Shown here: one piece after another, positions 25,020 to 34,462 of the stretch
Position numbering within the stretch: the first letter of the stretch is position 1
How the letters are laid out: each line of letters starts with the position of its first letter
From: ZC4RG25 sp023428365
GTDB taxonomy: Bacteria > Pseudomonadota > Alphaproteobacteria > Rhizobiales > Hyphomicrobiaceae
Reading direction: 5' to 3'
Length of the DNA stretch: 64,000 nucleotides
NCBI GenBank assembly: GCA_050283925.1
Contig: JBNOAI010000006.1
Location: forward strand, 186,001 to 250,000
Position numbers and translations under genes: made by a program
The notes under the pieces: generated by a model
Database searches by the model: none
What the model was told of the DNA's origin: nothing
What the model saw: only the letters and a program-made list of their open reading frames with translations

Positions 25020-26411
25020 CTACATGAACGCGGCGTTGACCCAGAGATGCGTCATGATGCTTGCCGCATAACCGAGTGCGATCGCCCACGCCCATCGCAA
25101 ATGGCCGAGAAACGTATAGTAGCCGCGCGCGATACCCATGAGCGCCACGCCGGCGGCTGTGCCGATCGAAACCAGGCTTCCCCCGATGCCGGTGCTCAGC
25201 GTAATCAACATCCATTGGCCGTTCGACATCACGGGATCCATGGTGAGCACCGCGAACATCAGCGGGATGTTGTCGAACGCCGCCCCGAGGATGCCGATGG
25301 CGATGTTCGCCATGGTCGGTCCCATGCCGATGTAGAAATAGTCCGACACGAGCGCGAGGTAACCCGCGACGCCAAGCCCGCCGACGGCAAAGATGATGCC
25401 GAAGAAGAATAGCAGTGTGTCCCACTCGATGCGGCCGATCTCTTTGAAAGAATCCAGCAGCATGTCGGCGTCGCTGTGACGGTGCGCCCTGAGCTGGAGC
25501 GCGTAGCTGTACATCTGCAGATAGCCGAGCCCCAGCATCATGCCGAGCGCGGGCGGGAGGTGGAAATAGCTCTTGAACAGAACTGCAGTGGCGACGGTGG
25601 CGGCGAACAGCCAGATCACGCCGGCCGCGCCGGGCTTGAGACGCTGTACCTCGTCGGTCGGCGCAGGTGCACCCTGCGGGATACTGAATTGCATGAAGAA
25701 CGCCGGAATGATGAAGCTCACGAGCGCTGGGAGGAACAAGTGGAAGAACTCCAGGAATTCCAGCTTGCCTTTCTGCCAGACCATCAGCGAGGTGATATCG
25801 CCAAAGGGCGAGAATACGCCGCCCGCGTTGGCGGCGACGACTACGGCGACGCAAGACGGCACGATGAACTGTCGCTTGTTGCCGCCAACGGCCATGATGA
25901 CCGCGCCCATGACCAAGGCCGTAGTCAGGTTGTCGATGATCGGACCCAGGACGAACGCAAGCCCGCCGACCAGCCAGTAGAGCTGCCGATAGGACAGCCC
26001 CTTGCTGATCACCTGGATGCGGAGGACGTCGAACAGGCGGCGTTCCTCCATCGCGTTCACGTAGGTGACCGCGACCACGATGAACAGCATCAGCTCGCCG
26101 TAGTCGAGGATGACATGCTTGGCCGCGGCTTCGAGTGTCTCGGGGCGGCCGTTCGCAGCGTAAACAAAGCCGAGGATGGCCCAGATGAGACCGGCAGCGA
26201 GCATCACCGGTTTGGACTTGCGCATGTGAATGACTTCTTCGACCGCCACAAAGGCGTAGGAGGCGAAGAAGATTATCAGCAGCAGATATCCGGCCGCATG
26301 CCGCGTCAGATCGATCCGATCGCCGATTTCAGCTGCGTGGACTGAGGAAGGAATGATTGTCAGCAGGGTCAGCACTAGGCCAAACAACAGCCGCCCAGGA
26401 ACCCCCTGCAT
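25020..26411 (-). CDS. nhaD: NhaD-type Na+/H+ antiporter
   Basis: 463 residues, about 12-13 membrane helices after an N-terminal signal-like helix. Conserved NhaD segments: YFVAV-EE (here AFVAVEEVIHMRKSKPV), LGPIIDNLTTALVMGA and NAGGVFSPFGDITSLMVWQ. Expels Na+ or Li+ in exchange for protons across the inner membrane. ATG 26411 sits 2-3 bases after GGGAGGAA, preferred to the TTG 12 bases upstream. Transcribed alone toward the DUF1801 gene, with a 93-base gap. Confidence 0.92.
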   Translation of the reverse strand: MQGVPGRLLFGLVLTLLTIIPSSVHAAEIGDRIDLTRHAAGYLLLIIFFASYAFVAVEEVIHMRKSKPVMLAAGLIWAILGFVYAANGRPETLEAAAKHVILDYGELMLFIVVAVTYVNAMEERRLFDVLRIQVISKGLSYRQLYWLVGGLAFVLGPIIDNLTTALVMGAVIMAVGGNKRQFIVPSCVAVVVAANAGGVFSPFGDITSLMVWQKGKLEFLEFFHLFLPALVSFIIPAFFMQFSIPQGAPAPTDEVQRLKPGAAGVIWLFAATVATAVLFKSYFHLPPALGMMLGLGYLQMYSYALQLRAHRHSDADMLLDSFKEIGRIEWDTLLFFFGIIFAVGGLGVAGYLALVSDYFYIGMGPTMANIAIGILGAAFDNIPLMFAVLTMDPVMSNGQWMLITLSTGIGGSLVSIGTAAGVALMGIARGYYTFLGHLRWAWAIALGYAASIMTHLWVNAAFM

Positions 26412-26584
26412 TCTTCCTCCCAATTATTCGAACATTTTGATGTTTTGAACTTCTATCATTGTTTGAAATGAGTGTTGCCGCAAGAGCCCAGTTGCAACGA
26501 AAGTCCTGTGATGCGCAGGACACGATGAATTTTGGTGTAATTTGCGAAACAGATGATGGTGCGCACGGCGCATTTCGCACTGCA
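26412..26584. other. Upstream region of nhaD
   Basis: About 170 AT-richer bases between nhaD and a decayed coding segment. It is the likely nhaD promoter region. I see no definite operator. Confidence 0.4.
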
Positions 26585-26885
26585 TCAACGGTTCTTCAGT
26601 GGCGAAGATTGTCCGCAGGTCTCCGGTGCCTTACTGACACTGTCCCTTTGACCACCCAAGCGGTTGCGACGTAGGAGCGGGGACCGTCCGGATCTCCATC
26701 GAGATAAGCGCGTTCGACGGCGGATTGGATGTCGGCTTTCATCGTCGGCACGAGCGAGCCGATGTATTAGGCGACCGGACCGTCCTTGCCTTCGTACGGC
26801 GACCGGATCGGCACGGCGGCATCGGCATCCGGAATTAAAGTGCAGCACCAGCATCGACAAGGCGTGGTCGAGCGAGTAGGCGAGA
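26585..26885 (-). pseudogene. Probable remnant of a decayed gene
   Basis: On the minus strand, one frame reads a plausible coding stretch (IRSPYEGKDGPVA, stop, then YIGSLVPTMKADIQSAVERA and YLDGDPDGPRSYVATAWVV). It is broken by a TAA at 26767-26769. The beginning (SLDHALSMLVLHF) lies in another frame, implying a frameshift near 26840. No start codon with a ribosome site is visible. The composition matches the neighbours, so this looks like loss rather than chance. The ancestral family is not recognised. Confidence 0.35.
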
Positions 26886-26888
26886 AGG

Positions 26889-28064
26889 TTATCGCATCAG
26901 CTCGCGCATCGCCTCATCCAGTCCCTCGAGTGTCAGCGGGTACATGCGTCCTTCGAAAAGATCGCGGACCAGCTTGATCGAGGGCGTCCAACTCCAGTTC
27001 TGTTCGGGGATCGGGTTGAGCCAGACGGCATGGGAATAGACGTCCGTGACGCGGCGTAGCCACTGCGCGCCGGGTTCCTCGTTCATGTGCTCCACGGAGC
27101 CGCCCGGGATGGTGATTTCATAGGGGCTCATCGACGCGTCGCCGACGAAGATCACTTTGTAGTCGGACGGGTAGGTGTGCAGCACGTCCCATGTCGGTGT
27201 GCGGTCGGAATGGCGGCGCGCGTTGTCCTTCCACACACCTTCGTAGAGGCAGTTGTGGAAGTAGAAATATTCGAGGTGTTTGAATTCGGTGCGGGCGGCT
27301 GAGAACAGTTCCTCCGCGCCCTTGATGTGCCAGTCCATCGAGCCGCCGACGTCGAAGAACATCAACACCTTGACGGTGTTGCGCCGCTCGGGCCGCATGT
27401 GGATGTCGAGGTAGCCCTTGTGGGCGGTGCCCTTGATGGTGCCGTCGAGGTCGAGTTCCTCAGCGGCGCCCTCGCGGGCGAACCGGCGCAGGCGGCGGAG
27501 TGCGACCTTGATGTTGCGGGTGCCGAGTTCGACGGTGTCGTCGAGGTCGCGGAACTCGCGCTTGTCCCATACCTTGATAGCGCGGAAGTTGCGGTTTTCC
27601 TTCTGGCCGATGCGGATGCCGGCGGGGTTGTAGCCGTAGGCGCCGTAGGGAGAGGTGCCACCGGTGCCGATCCATTTCGAGCCGCCCTGGTGGCGGCCTT
27701 TCTGCTCGGCGAGGCGCTTTTGCAGCTCCTCCATGATCTTTTCCCAGCCGCCCAGTTCCTCGATCTTCTTCTTCTCCTCGTCGGAGAGGTAAAGCTGGCT
27801 GACGGCACGCAGCCACTCCTCGGGGATCTGAGCTTCGGCGGCCTCGCTCATCAGGTCGAGGCCCTTGAAGACATGGCCGAATACCTGGTCGAAACGGTCG
27901 AGATGCCGCTCGTCCTTCACCAGCGTGGCGCGAGACAGGTAATAGAAATCCTGCACGCGGCGGCCGGCGAGATCGGCCTGCAGAGCCTCCATCAGCGTCA
28001 GGTACTCCTTGAGGGAGACCGGAACGCGCGCGGCACGCAACTCGTGGAAGAAGGTGGCGAACAT
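26889..28064 (-). CDS. VWA-domain (CoxE-like) protein
   Basis: 391 residues. N-terminal CoxE-like region (about 1-230) is highly charged, with an EEKKKIEELGGWEKIMEE helix and a Gly-rich segment. The VWA domain begins near residue 231 with VLMFFDVGGSMDWHI, giving the MIDAS DxGxS as DVGGS. CoxE/YehP-like proteins usually work with a MoxR AAA+ ATPase in chaperone-like insertion; no moxR is in the window. Cytoplasmic. It is followed on the same strand, 21 bases from the stop of the enolase-superfamily gene upstream, and may share its transcript. Confidence 0.88.
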   Translation of the reverse strand: MFATFFHELRAARVPVSLKEYLTLMEALQADLAGRRVQDFYYLSRATLVKDERHLDRFDQVFGHVFKGLDLMSEAAEAQIPEEWLRAVSQLYLSDEEKKKIEELGGWEKIMEELQKRLAEQKGRHQGGSKWIGTGGTSPYGAYGYNPAGIRIGQKENRNFRAIKVWDKREFRDLDDTVELGTRNIKVALRRLRRFAREGAAEELDLDGTIKGTAHKGYLDIHMRPERRNTVKVLMFFDVGGSMDWHIKGAEELFSAARTEFKHLEYFYFHNCLYEGVWKDNARRHSDRTPTWDVLHTYPSDYKVIFVGDASMSPYEITIPGGSVEHMNEEPGAQWLRRVTDVYSHAVWLNPIPEQNWSWTPSIKLVRDLFEGRMYPLTLEGLDEAMRELMR

Positions 28065-28085
28065 CGGCGCGCGGTATCTCCTGGC

Positions 28086-29210
28086 TCAGTCGGCGCGGCG
28101 GAGACCGGTCTCTCTACCACCGACGCGGTAATCCTTCAGCACTTCGGGTTTGACTGCAAGTCCGTGGCCCGGCGTCTCGGGCGGACGCAGCTTGCCGTTG
28201 ACCGGGATCATCGGCGTGATCCAGAGGTCGTCGTTCCAGTCCATGTATTCGAGCCAGTTCGCGTTGGGGATGGAGGCCATCAGGTGAACGAGCAGTTCGT
28301 GGAACAGATGCGGGGCCATGCCGATGCCCCAGGTGTCGGCAACGGCGGCGATCTTGCGCAGTTCCGTGAGGCCGCCGCGCATGGGATCGGGCTGCAGGAT
28401 CGGCGAACTGGGCGTAGTGAAAAACGGGCGCAGGTCGTAGCGGGTGAAGTGACTCTCGCCGCCGACGATGCGCGTTTTCAGTGCGGCGGCGATACGCTGA
28501 TAGCCAGCGAAGTCCTCGCAGACGACGGGCTCCTCCAGCCAGTACACGTCGAGGTCGTCGAAATAGCGCCCAGCCTGGATAGCGGTATCGGCCGTCCAGC
28601 CCATGTTGACGTCGATCATGATTTCAATGTCGGAGCCGACGGCATCGCGCATGGCGCGGACGTTGGCGACATCCTCGCGCCAGGGCCGGATGTGGGCGAC
28701 CTGCATCTTGATCGCGCTCATGCCCATGCCGGTGAAGCGCTGGGCTTTTTCGATCATGCCGTCGCGGCCGAGACCGCGCCAGCAGCCGGAGCCGTAGGTG
28801 GGGATCTCGTCATGACATTTGCCCCAAAGGCGGAAGAGCGGAAGGTCTGCGCGTTTGCCCACGATGTCCCACAGCGCGATGTCGACGGCGGACTGGCAGA
28901 ACGTCGTGACGCCGGCGCGACCCATCCAGTACGTGCTTTTCCAGAGCGTCTGCCAGATGCCCTCGACCTCGGTCGCGTCGCGGCCGACGATCTTCGGTGC
29001 GATCATCTCGTGCATGCAGGTGTCGAGTGTTTCGAGGCCGCCGCAGAGCGTGTGCAGATAGGCGAAACCTGTCAGGCCGCCCTTTGTCTCGATTTCCAGG
29101 AACAGAAGCTCTCGCGGACCCGGCGTAACGATACCCGCTGCTGGTGGCGCGCCGACCCAGGGAATGCGGACCAGGGTGGTGCGCACGGCTGTGATCGCCA
29201 TGGTTGACAT
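28086..29210 (-). CDS. Mandelate racemase / muconate lactonizing enzyme family protein
   Basis: 374 residues, enolase superfamily. Metal ligands: Asp in IMIDVNMGW, Glu in WLEEPV and Glu in GGESHF. The barrel-strand-2 base motif reads IKMQ, so the first Lys of KxK is present but the second is Gln. A His lies in GMAPHLFHEL. This points to a racemase or dehydratase of a sugar acid or betaine-like acid; the exact substrate is unclear. ATG 29210 has GGGGAGGAATTAATC before it. Divergent from the TRAP transporter with a 222-base gap, so both probably serve the same substrate. Confidence 0.88.
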   Translation of the reverse strand: MSTMAITAVRTTLVRIPWVGAPPAAGIVTPGPRELLFLEIETKGGLTGFAYLHTLCGGLETLDTCMHEMIAPKIVGRDATEVEGIWQTLWKSTYWMGRAGVTTFCQSAVDIALWDIVGKRADLPLFRLWGKCHDEIPTYGSGCWRGLGRDGMIEKAQRFTGMGMSAIKMQVAHIRPWREDVANVRAMRDAVGSDIEIMIDVNMGWTADTAIQAGRYFDDLDVYWLEEPVVCEDFAGYQRIAAALKTRIVGGESHFTRYDLRPFFTTPSSPILQPDPMRGGLTELRKIAAVADTWGIGMAPHLFHELLVHLMASIPNANWLEYMDWNDDLWITPMIPVNGKLRPPETPGHGLAVKPEVLKDYRVGGRETGLRRAD

Positions 29211-29432
29211 GATTAATTCCTCCCCGATGTCGGGCGGCTTGGAGGCCGCGCGGCATCTTGTGCTGCACTTCCCAATACAGATGGTTGCTTTTTGCAAATC
29301 TCACGACGTATACATAACACCTAACTCGGGGGGCTGCGCGATAGCGACATATCGTAAAGCGTGGTCATGCCCCAAAAAAATGCGGAACCGGCAATCACCG
29401 GCTCCCTGACAAAGCTAGCTTCCGGAGGAACG

Positions 29433-30410
29433 ATGAAACGCTTTGCCTTGTCTTCCCTTGCCCTTGCTTCAATGAGCCTTGTCGTGGCTGGCGGTGCAGC
29501 GGCGCAGACGACGTTTAAAATGAACATCTCGGTGCCGCAGAACTCGCACTACGGTGCGGCGGTCGATAAGTTCGCGGCAGAAATCGAGAAACGCACCAAC
29601 GGGCGTTACAAGATCCAGAATTTCTATGCCAGCGCCCTCGGCAACGAGCGCGAGGCGACGGAAGCCGTACAGCTCGGCACGCTCGACATGTGCATGACGT
29701 CGACGGGACCAATCCCGAATTTCGTGCCGGAATTGGCGATCCTCGATATTCCCTTCCTGTTTCGCGACTATGCCCATGCACGCTCCGTGCTGGACGGGCC
29801 GATCGGCCAGGACATGCTGAAGAAATTCGACCCGATCGGCATCAAGGCGCTGGCTTGGGGCGAGAATGGCTTCCGGCATATGACGAACAGCAAGGTTTCG
29901 GTGAAGGCTCCGAGCGACCTTAAGGGTCTCAAGGTCCGCACGATGGAGAATCCGATCCATATGCAGGCCTACAAAGGGTTTGGCATCATCCCGACCCCAA
30001 TGGCGATCAGCGAGGTGTTCACCGCACTTCAGCAGGGCACGGTAGACGGTCAGGAGAACCCGATCTCCGTCATCCAGTCCTGGAAGTTCGATCAAGTTCA
30101 GAAGCACCTCTCGCTCACCGGTCACGTCTATTCGCCGGCTGTCATCCTGATTGGGAAGCCTTTGTGGGACAAGCTGTCCGATGAGGACAAAAACCATTTC
30201 CTCGAAGCCTCGAAGGAAGCGGTGAAGGCGAACCGCGATCGCATCGATTCAGATGAAAAGAACGGCGTTGCTGATCTGCGTTCCAAAGGCATGGAAGTCG
30301 TAACCGATCTGGACAAGTCCAAGTTCCAGGACGCACTCAAGCCGGTGTTTGCCGACCTCAGCAAAAAGTTCGGCGAAGCGAACATCGCCCGCATCCGCGA
30401 CGCGAAATAA
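29433..30410 (+). CDS. dctP: TRAP transporter substrate-binding protein (DctP)
   Basis: 325 residues. Signal peptide ending near GAAAQT. DctP-type fold: the solute-binding Arg in LKGLKVRTMENPIHMQAYKGFG and the segment TVDGQENPISVIQSWKF are characteristic. It binds a carboxylated solute in the periplasm and passes it to DctQM. ATG 29433 with CCGGAGGAACG upstream. First of three genes (P, Q, M) in order, divergent from the enolase-superfamily gene. Confidence 0.95.
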   Translation: MKRFALSSLALASMSLVVAGGAAAQTTFKMNISVPQNSHYGAAVDKFAAEIEKRTNGRYKIQNFYASALGNEREATEAVQLGTLDMCMTSTGPIPNFVPELAILDIPFLFRDYAHARSVLDGPIGQDMLKKFDPIGIKALAWGENGFRHMTNSKVSVKAPSDLKGLKVRTMENPIHMQAYKGFGIIPTPMAISEVFTALQQGTVDGQENPISVIQSWKFDQVQKHLSLTGHVYSPAVILIGKPLWDKLSDEDKNHFLEASKEAVKANRDRIDSDEKNGVADLRSKGMEVVTDLDKSKFQDALKPVFADLSKKFGEANIARIRDAK

Positions 30411-30425
30411 CCGGAGCCGGCTGCG

Positions 30426-30926
30426 GTGGCATTCAGAAGCGCATTTCTCGCTCTTGAGCGGCGTACCACGGCGTTGGCGCTGTGGTGCGCTGGATTGATG
30501 CTGGTGATCGCCGCCGTTTCAGGCTTCTACCAGATCATTTCCCGTTTCGTCATCGAGCAGCCTGCGGAATGGTCCGAGGTCGTCGTCCGGTTCGCTCTGA
30601 TCTGGATGGTGTTCCTCGGCGCTCCGACGGCCTTCCGTCAGGGCGCGATGATTTCCGTTGATCTGATGTATCGCAAGTCCGGCCCCGGACTCCGTCGATT
30701 TCTTGATGGTCTGACCTTGGTCTGCAGCGTCGCTCTCATGGCTGTCATTCTGTGGTGGGGATGGGACTACGCTTGGCGGACGCGGATGCAGACCATCCCA
30801 GGCATCGAGTCGCTCACCATGATCTGGGCCTATGCCTCGATGCCTGTCGGAGCTGCTTTTTCGCTCCTGGCGATTTTCGGCCAATGGTTCGATCCTCGTC
30901 ACTATGAACTCGACACTGCTCAATAA
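30426..30926 (+). CDS. dctQ: TRAP transporter small permease (DctQ)
   Basis: 166 residues with four membrane helices (about 18-40, 50-72, 90-112 and 130-152) and the QPAEWSEVVVRFALIWMVFLGA region of DctQ. GTG start 15 bases after dctP. Forms the membrane complex with DctM, linking the binding protein to Na+-driven uptake. Confidence 0.93.
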   Translation: MAFRSAFLALERRTTALALWCAGLMLVIAAVSGFYQIISRFVIEQPAEWSEVVVRFALIWMVFLGAPTAFRQGAMISVDLMYRKSGPGLRRFLDGLTLVCSVALMAVILWWGWDYAWRTRMQTIPGIESLTMIWAYASMPVGAAFSLLAIFGQWFDPRHYELDTAQ

Positions 30927-30964
30927 CTTTTCCCCTTTTAGATCCGCTTGCTGAGGCGTAGCCC

Positions 30965-32242
30965 ATGACCATTGTGATGCTGATTACGATGTGTCTCGGC
31001 TTCGCGCTGTCCATCTCGGTGGCGGTGTCGATCGGCCTTGCCGCACTGCTCGGGACGTGGTGGTCCAACGCGAGCCTGCTGTTGGCGGTGAAGGAGATCT
31101 ATACGTCAATCAATAAGTTCCCGCTGGCCGCTATCCCTTTCTTCATCCTGGCCGGCAATCTCATGGAAACCGGCGGAATATCGAAGCGGCTTGTGGAGTT
31201 CGCCAAATCGATCGTCGGCGGCGTGCAGGGTGGGCTATCCGCGACGTGCGTTTTCACATGCATGATCTTCGCGGCGGTGTCGGGATCGAGCGTCGCCACG
31301 ACGTTCGCGATTGGCGCCATCCTGATTCCCGCGCTGGTTCGCCACGGTTATCCCAAGAATTACGCAGCCGCCCTGCAGGCGACTTCTGCCGAACTCGGCG
31401 TGATCATTCCGCCGTCGATCCCGATGATCATCTACGGAGTGTCCGCCGAAGTTTCGATCGGTGAGCTGTTCATTGCCGGCGTCGGTCCAGGAATTTTCAT
31501 CAGCCTTGCGCTCATGGCGTTCGCGCTCGTCTATGCGCGCATCAAAGGCTACGGCAAACATGATCACGAAGGCCGGTTGGGTGTGCTGACGGCGACACGA
31601 CAAGCCGGCTTCGCATTGTTCATGCCGGTCATTATCCTGGGCGGCATCTATGGTGGCATCTTCACACCGACAGAGGCCTCGGTCGTGGCCGTGGTCTACG
31701 CACTGGTGGTGGGGCTGTTCATTCACCGCGAACTCAGTTTCTTCGACCTCGAACGGATCATCAAGAAGTCGGTCATTTCATCGACGGTGATCCTCTTCAT
31801 CATCGCCAATGCCGGGCTGTTCAGCTACCTGATCACCCGCGCCGGGGTGCCGGACCAGATTGGCGAGTTTTTGCGCGTGACGCTGGACTCATCATTTATC
31901 TTTCTGCTCGGTGTGAATGCGGCGCTGTTTGTAATCGGCATGTTCATCGAGACGTCGGCGGCCATTATCGTTCTTGCTCCGATCCTGGCGCCAGTCGCGG
32001 CAGGCTTCGGGATTGACCCGGTGCATTTCGGGCTGATCATGGTTGTGAACCTGGCGCTGGGCATGATCACGCCGCCGTTCGGTGTGAACCTGTTCGCCGC
32101 TTGTACCGTGGCCAACCTCTCGGTTGACGACATCATTCCGCGGCTGATCCCGTTCATTATCGTCGTGCTGAGCTGCCTGATGGTCATCACGTATGTGCCG
32201 GAGATTTCGCTGTGGCTGCGCGACGTGGTCTACCAGCGCTGA
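30965..32242 (+). CDS. dctM: TRAP transporter large permease (DctM)
   Basis: 425 residues, about 12 helices, with the DctM motif SGSSVATTFAIGAILIPALVRHGYP, followed by ATSAELGVIIPPSIPMIIYG and the repeat-half motif LALGMITPPFGVNLFAAC. It is the Na+-coupled elevator channel of the TRAP system. 38 bases after dctQ. The solute is probably the substrate of the enolase-superfamily enzyme or of the following oxidoreductase. Confidence 0.95.
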   Translation: MTIVMLITMCLGFALSISVAVSIGLAALLGTWWSNASLLLAVKEIYTSINKFPLAAIPFFILAGNLMETGGISKRLVEFAKSIVGGVQGGLSATCVFTCMIFAAVSGSSVATTFAIGAILIPALVRHGYPKNYAAALQATSAELGVIIPPSIPMIIYGVSAEVSIGELFIAGVGPGIFISLALMAFALVYARIKGYGKHDHEGRLGVLTATRQAGFALFMPVIILGGIYGGIFTPTEASVVAVVYALVVGLFIHRELSFFDLERIIKKSVISSTVILFIIANAGLFSYLITRAGVPDQIGEFLRVTLDSSFIFLLGVNAALFVIGMFIETSAAIIVLAPILAPVAAGFGIDPVHFGLIMVVNLALGMITPPFGVNLFAACTVANLSVDDIIPRLIPFIIVVLSCLMVITYVPEISLWLRDVVYQR

Positions 32243-32327
32243 TGCTGGGGCAGCGCTAGGCGGCGCAGTTTCGGCAAGCTCGATTGCCGTGCTAGGCTGA
32301 GGCGTTGTCCTCAGCCGGATATACGCG

Positions 32328-34286
32328 ATGGCGCCGTTCAAGATCCTCTTCTCTCCGCTTCGTTTGCGGCAGCTTGAGATCCGCAACCGGATCCTGTCGA
32401 CCGGGCATCAGACGTATCTGGCAAAGGACAGCCTGCCGAGCGACGATCTGGTCGCCTATCACGAGGCGCGCGCGCGTGGTGGAGCCGGGTTGATCATTAC
32501 GGAATCCGCGCGTTTTCACGAAAGTTCATTCTCGGATTCACCTGAGATCCGCCTCACGTCAGACAACTGCATTCCCGGTTATCGCAAGATCGCCGACGCC
32601 GTCCATCGCCATGGTGCGAAGATCTTCGGCCAGCTGTCACATTCCGGGCGCTTGTCGCGGCGGGTTCGCGGCGGTCTGCGCGACGTCGCCTACGCGCCGT
32701 CATCGGTACCGGATAATCGATTTCACTCGATGCCGCGCGAAATGCCGATCGAAATGGTTGAGGAATTGGTGGAAGCGTGTGGGACGGCGGCTGGGCGGCT
32801 TGCGGAGGCTGGCCTTGACGGCATCGAACTTGTCGCCAGCCACGCGCTCCTGTTCGCGCAGTTTCTGAATCCCACAACAAACCGACGCACTGACAGATAC
32901 GGCGGCAACCGCGAAAACCGGATGCGGTTTCTGGTCGAGTCTCTGGCTGCGGTGCGCAAGTCCGTCGGCGATGATCTCATTGTCGGCATGCGCACGTCCG
33001 CGGAAGAGATCGAGGAAGGCGGGCTGGAAGCCGATGAGGTGATTGCCATCTGCCGGGACCTCGCGCGGATGAAGGCGCTGGATTATGTGAACATCACGAC
33101 CGGGTCGATGGCCGGTCTCGGTGGTTCCGTCCATGTGGTGCCGCCGATGGAAGTCCAGCCTGGTTACGTCGCACCGAAGGCCGGCACACTGCGCGCCGCC
33201 GTTGGGCTCCCCGTGTTCGTCGCTGGTCGCATCAACCAGCCGCAGGTCGCGGAGCAGGTGCTCGCTGACGGTCTTGCCGATATGTGCGGCATGACGCGTG
33301 CGATGATTTCCGATCCGGACATGCCGAATAAGGCCCGCGAAGGCCGCCTCGATGATATCCGCGCCTGTATCGCCTGCAATCAGGCCTGTATTGGCCACTA
33401 TCATCAAGGCTATCCGCTATCGTGCATCCAAAACCCGGTGAGTGGGCGCGAGATCAAATTGACGCCGCTGCCGCGCGCCGAACAGCGCAAGCGTGTCGTA
33501 ATCGCCGGCGGCGGACCCGCCGGGATGAAGGCTGCCGTAGCCGCTGCCGAGCGCGGACACGAGGTCATTCTGTGCGAAGCAGGACGGCAGCTCGGCGGGC
33601 AGGTGCTGCTGGCGCAACTTCTTCCGCAGCGTGCTGAGTTCGGCGGCCTCGTGACAAATCTCGAACACGAAATCAAAAAAGCGGGCGTCGATGTCCGGCT
33701 GAACACGACAGTCAGTGCGAATTTGATTTCAAAGTTGGGGGCCGATGCGGTGATCGTGGCTACGGGCGCTACGCCGTATCCGGCCGCTGTCGAAGGACGC
33801 GAGAGCGGGCATGTCGTGGAAGCGTGGGATGTGCTGACCGCACGCGCAAATCCAGGTTCGCGGGTGCTTGTCGCGGACTGGCGGTGCGACTGGGTTGGGA
33901 TGGGGCTGGCCGAAAAGCTGGCGCGTGATGGCCGACATGTCCGGCTCGCTATCAACGGGACGAATGCGGGTCAGCATTTGCAGATTTACATGCGCGATAA
34001 TTGGGTGGCGCGGCTGCACGATTTGGGAGTCGAGGTCATCCCCTACGCACGTCTGTTTGGCGTCGATGGCGAGACTGCCTACCTGACGCATATTTCCTCA
34101 GGAAAACCCATCATTTGTGAAGACGTCGATACGGTCGTGATGGCGGCGGGCCAAGCGCCGGTGACGACGCTGGAGCAGGAACTCGCCGGATTGAACCTGC
34201 CCATTTATCTGGCGGGGGACTGCCTGTCACCGCGCTCCGCCGAAGAGGCGGTGTACGAGGGGCTGCTGGCGGGAAGGGCGGTGTAG
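32328..34286 (+). CDS. FMN/FAD/4Fe-4S NADH:flavin oxidoreductase (dienoyl-CoA reductase-like)
   Basis: 652 residues. Old-yellow-enzyme TIM barrel (about 1-340), then a 4Fe-4S cluster Cys set CIACNQACIGHYHQGYPLSC, then an FAD/NAD(P) module from about 385 with VVIAGGGPAGMKAAVAAAERG. The architecture fits 2,4-dienoyl-CoA reductase, trimethylamine dehydrogenase and N-methylproline/dimethylglycine demethylase relatives. It is 85 bases downstream of dctM on the same strand, so it probably metabolises the TRAP substrate, perhaps by oxidative demethylation; this is inference. A palindromic repeat pair follows. Confidence 0.9.
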   Translation: MAPFKILFSPLRLRQLEIRNRILSTGHQTYLAKDSLPSDDLVAYHEARARGGAGLIITESARFHESSFSDSPEIRLTSDNCIPGYRKIADAVHRHGAKIFGQLSHSGRLSRRVRGGLRDVAYAPSSVPDNRFHSMPREMPIEMVEELVEACGTAAGRLAEAGLDGIELVASHALLFAQFLNPTTNRRTDRYGGNRENRMRFLVESLAAVRKSVGDDLIVGMRTSAEEIEEGGLEADEVIAICRDLARMKALDYVNITTGSMAGLGGSVHVVPPMEVQPGYVAPKAGTLRAAVGLPVFVAGRINQPQVAEQVLADGLADMCGMTRAMISDPDMPNKAREGRLDDIRACIACNQACIGHYHQGYPLSCIQNPVSGREIKLTPLPRAEQRKRVVIAGGGPAGMKAAVAAAERGHEVILCEAGRQLGGQVLLAQLLPQRAEFGGLVTNLEHEIKKAGVDVRLNTTVSANLISKLGADAVIVATGATPYPAAVEGRESGHVVEAWDVLTARANPGSRVLVADWRCDWVGMGLAEKLARDGRHVRLAINGTNAGQHLQIYMRDNWVARLHDLGVEVIPYARLFGVDGETAYLTHISSGKPIICEDVDTVVMAAGQAPVTTLEQELAGLNLPIYLAGDCLSPRSAEEAVYEGLLAGRAV

Positions 34287-34312
34287 GGTCGTTCACAGCG
34301 ATGACCACCGTC

Positions 34313-34446
34313 ATTCCCGCGCAGGCGGGAATCCAGAGGCGCTTCCGTAAGGGAGCGACGGTGAAACGCCTACCCGGCCGATCCACAAATCCACTCTAAC
34401 GACACCTCGTTGGTAACGTGATGTGGATTCCCGCCTGCGCGGGAAT
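34313..34446. repeat. Pair of inverted palindromic repeats (copy B)
   Basis: Perfect 20-base hairpins at 34313-34332 and 34427-34446, arms ATTCCCGC/GCGGGAAT with 4-base loops, in mirror orientation, each flanked by GTCATTCCC-type bases. They fill the gap between the converging flavin oxidoreductase gene and the M20 deacylase gene. Same family as copies A and C. Confidence 0.9.
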
Positions 34447-34462
34447 GACGGGAGTGGCGGGC

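Noticed and set aside
25476..26345. 289-codon plus-strand frame over nhaD
   Set aside because: Antisense to the recognised NhaD protein; composition is that of a mirror frame (rich in His, Arg and Asp).
27327..29207. Very long plus-strand open frame (626 codons)
   Set aside because: It is antisense to the VWA and enolase-superfamily genes, both of which have clear motifs and ribosome sites. High-GC antisense frames stay open by chance.
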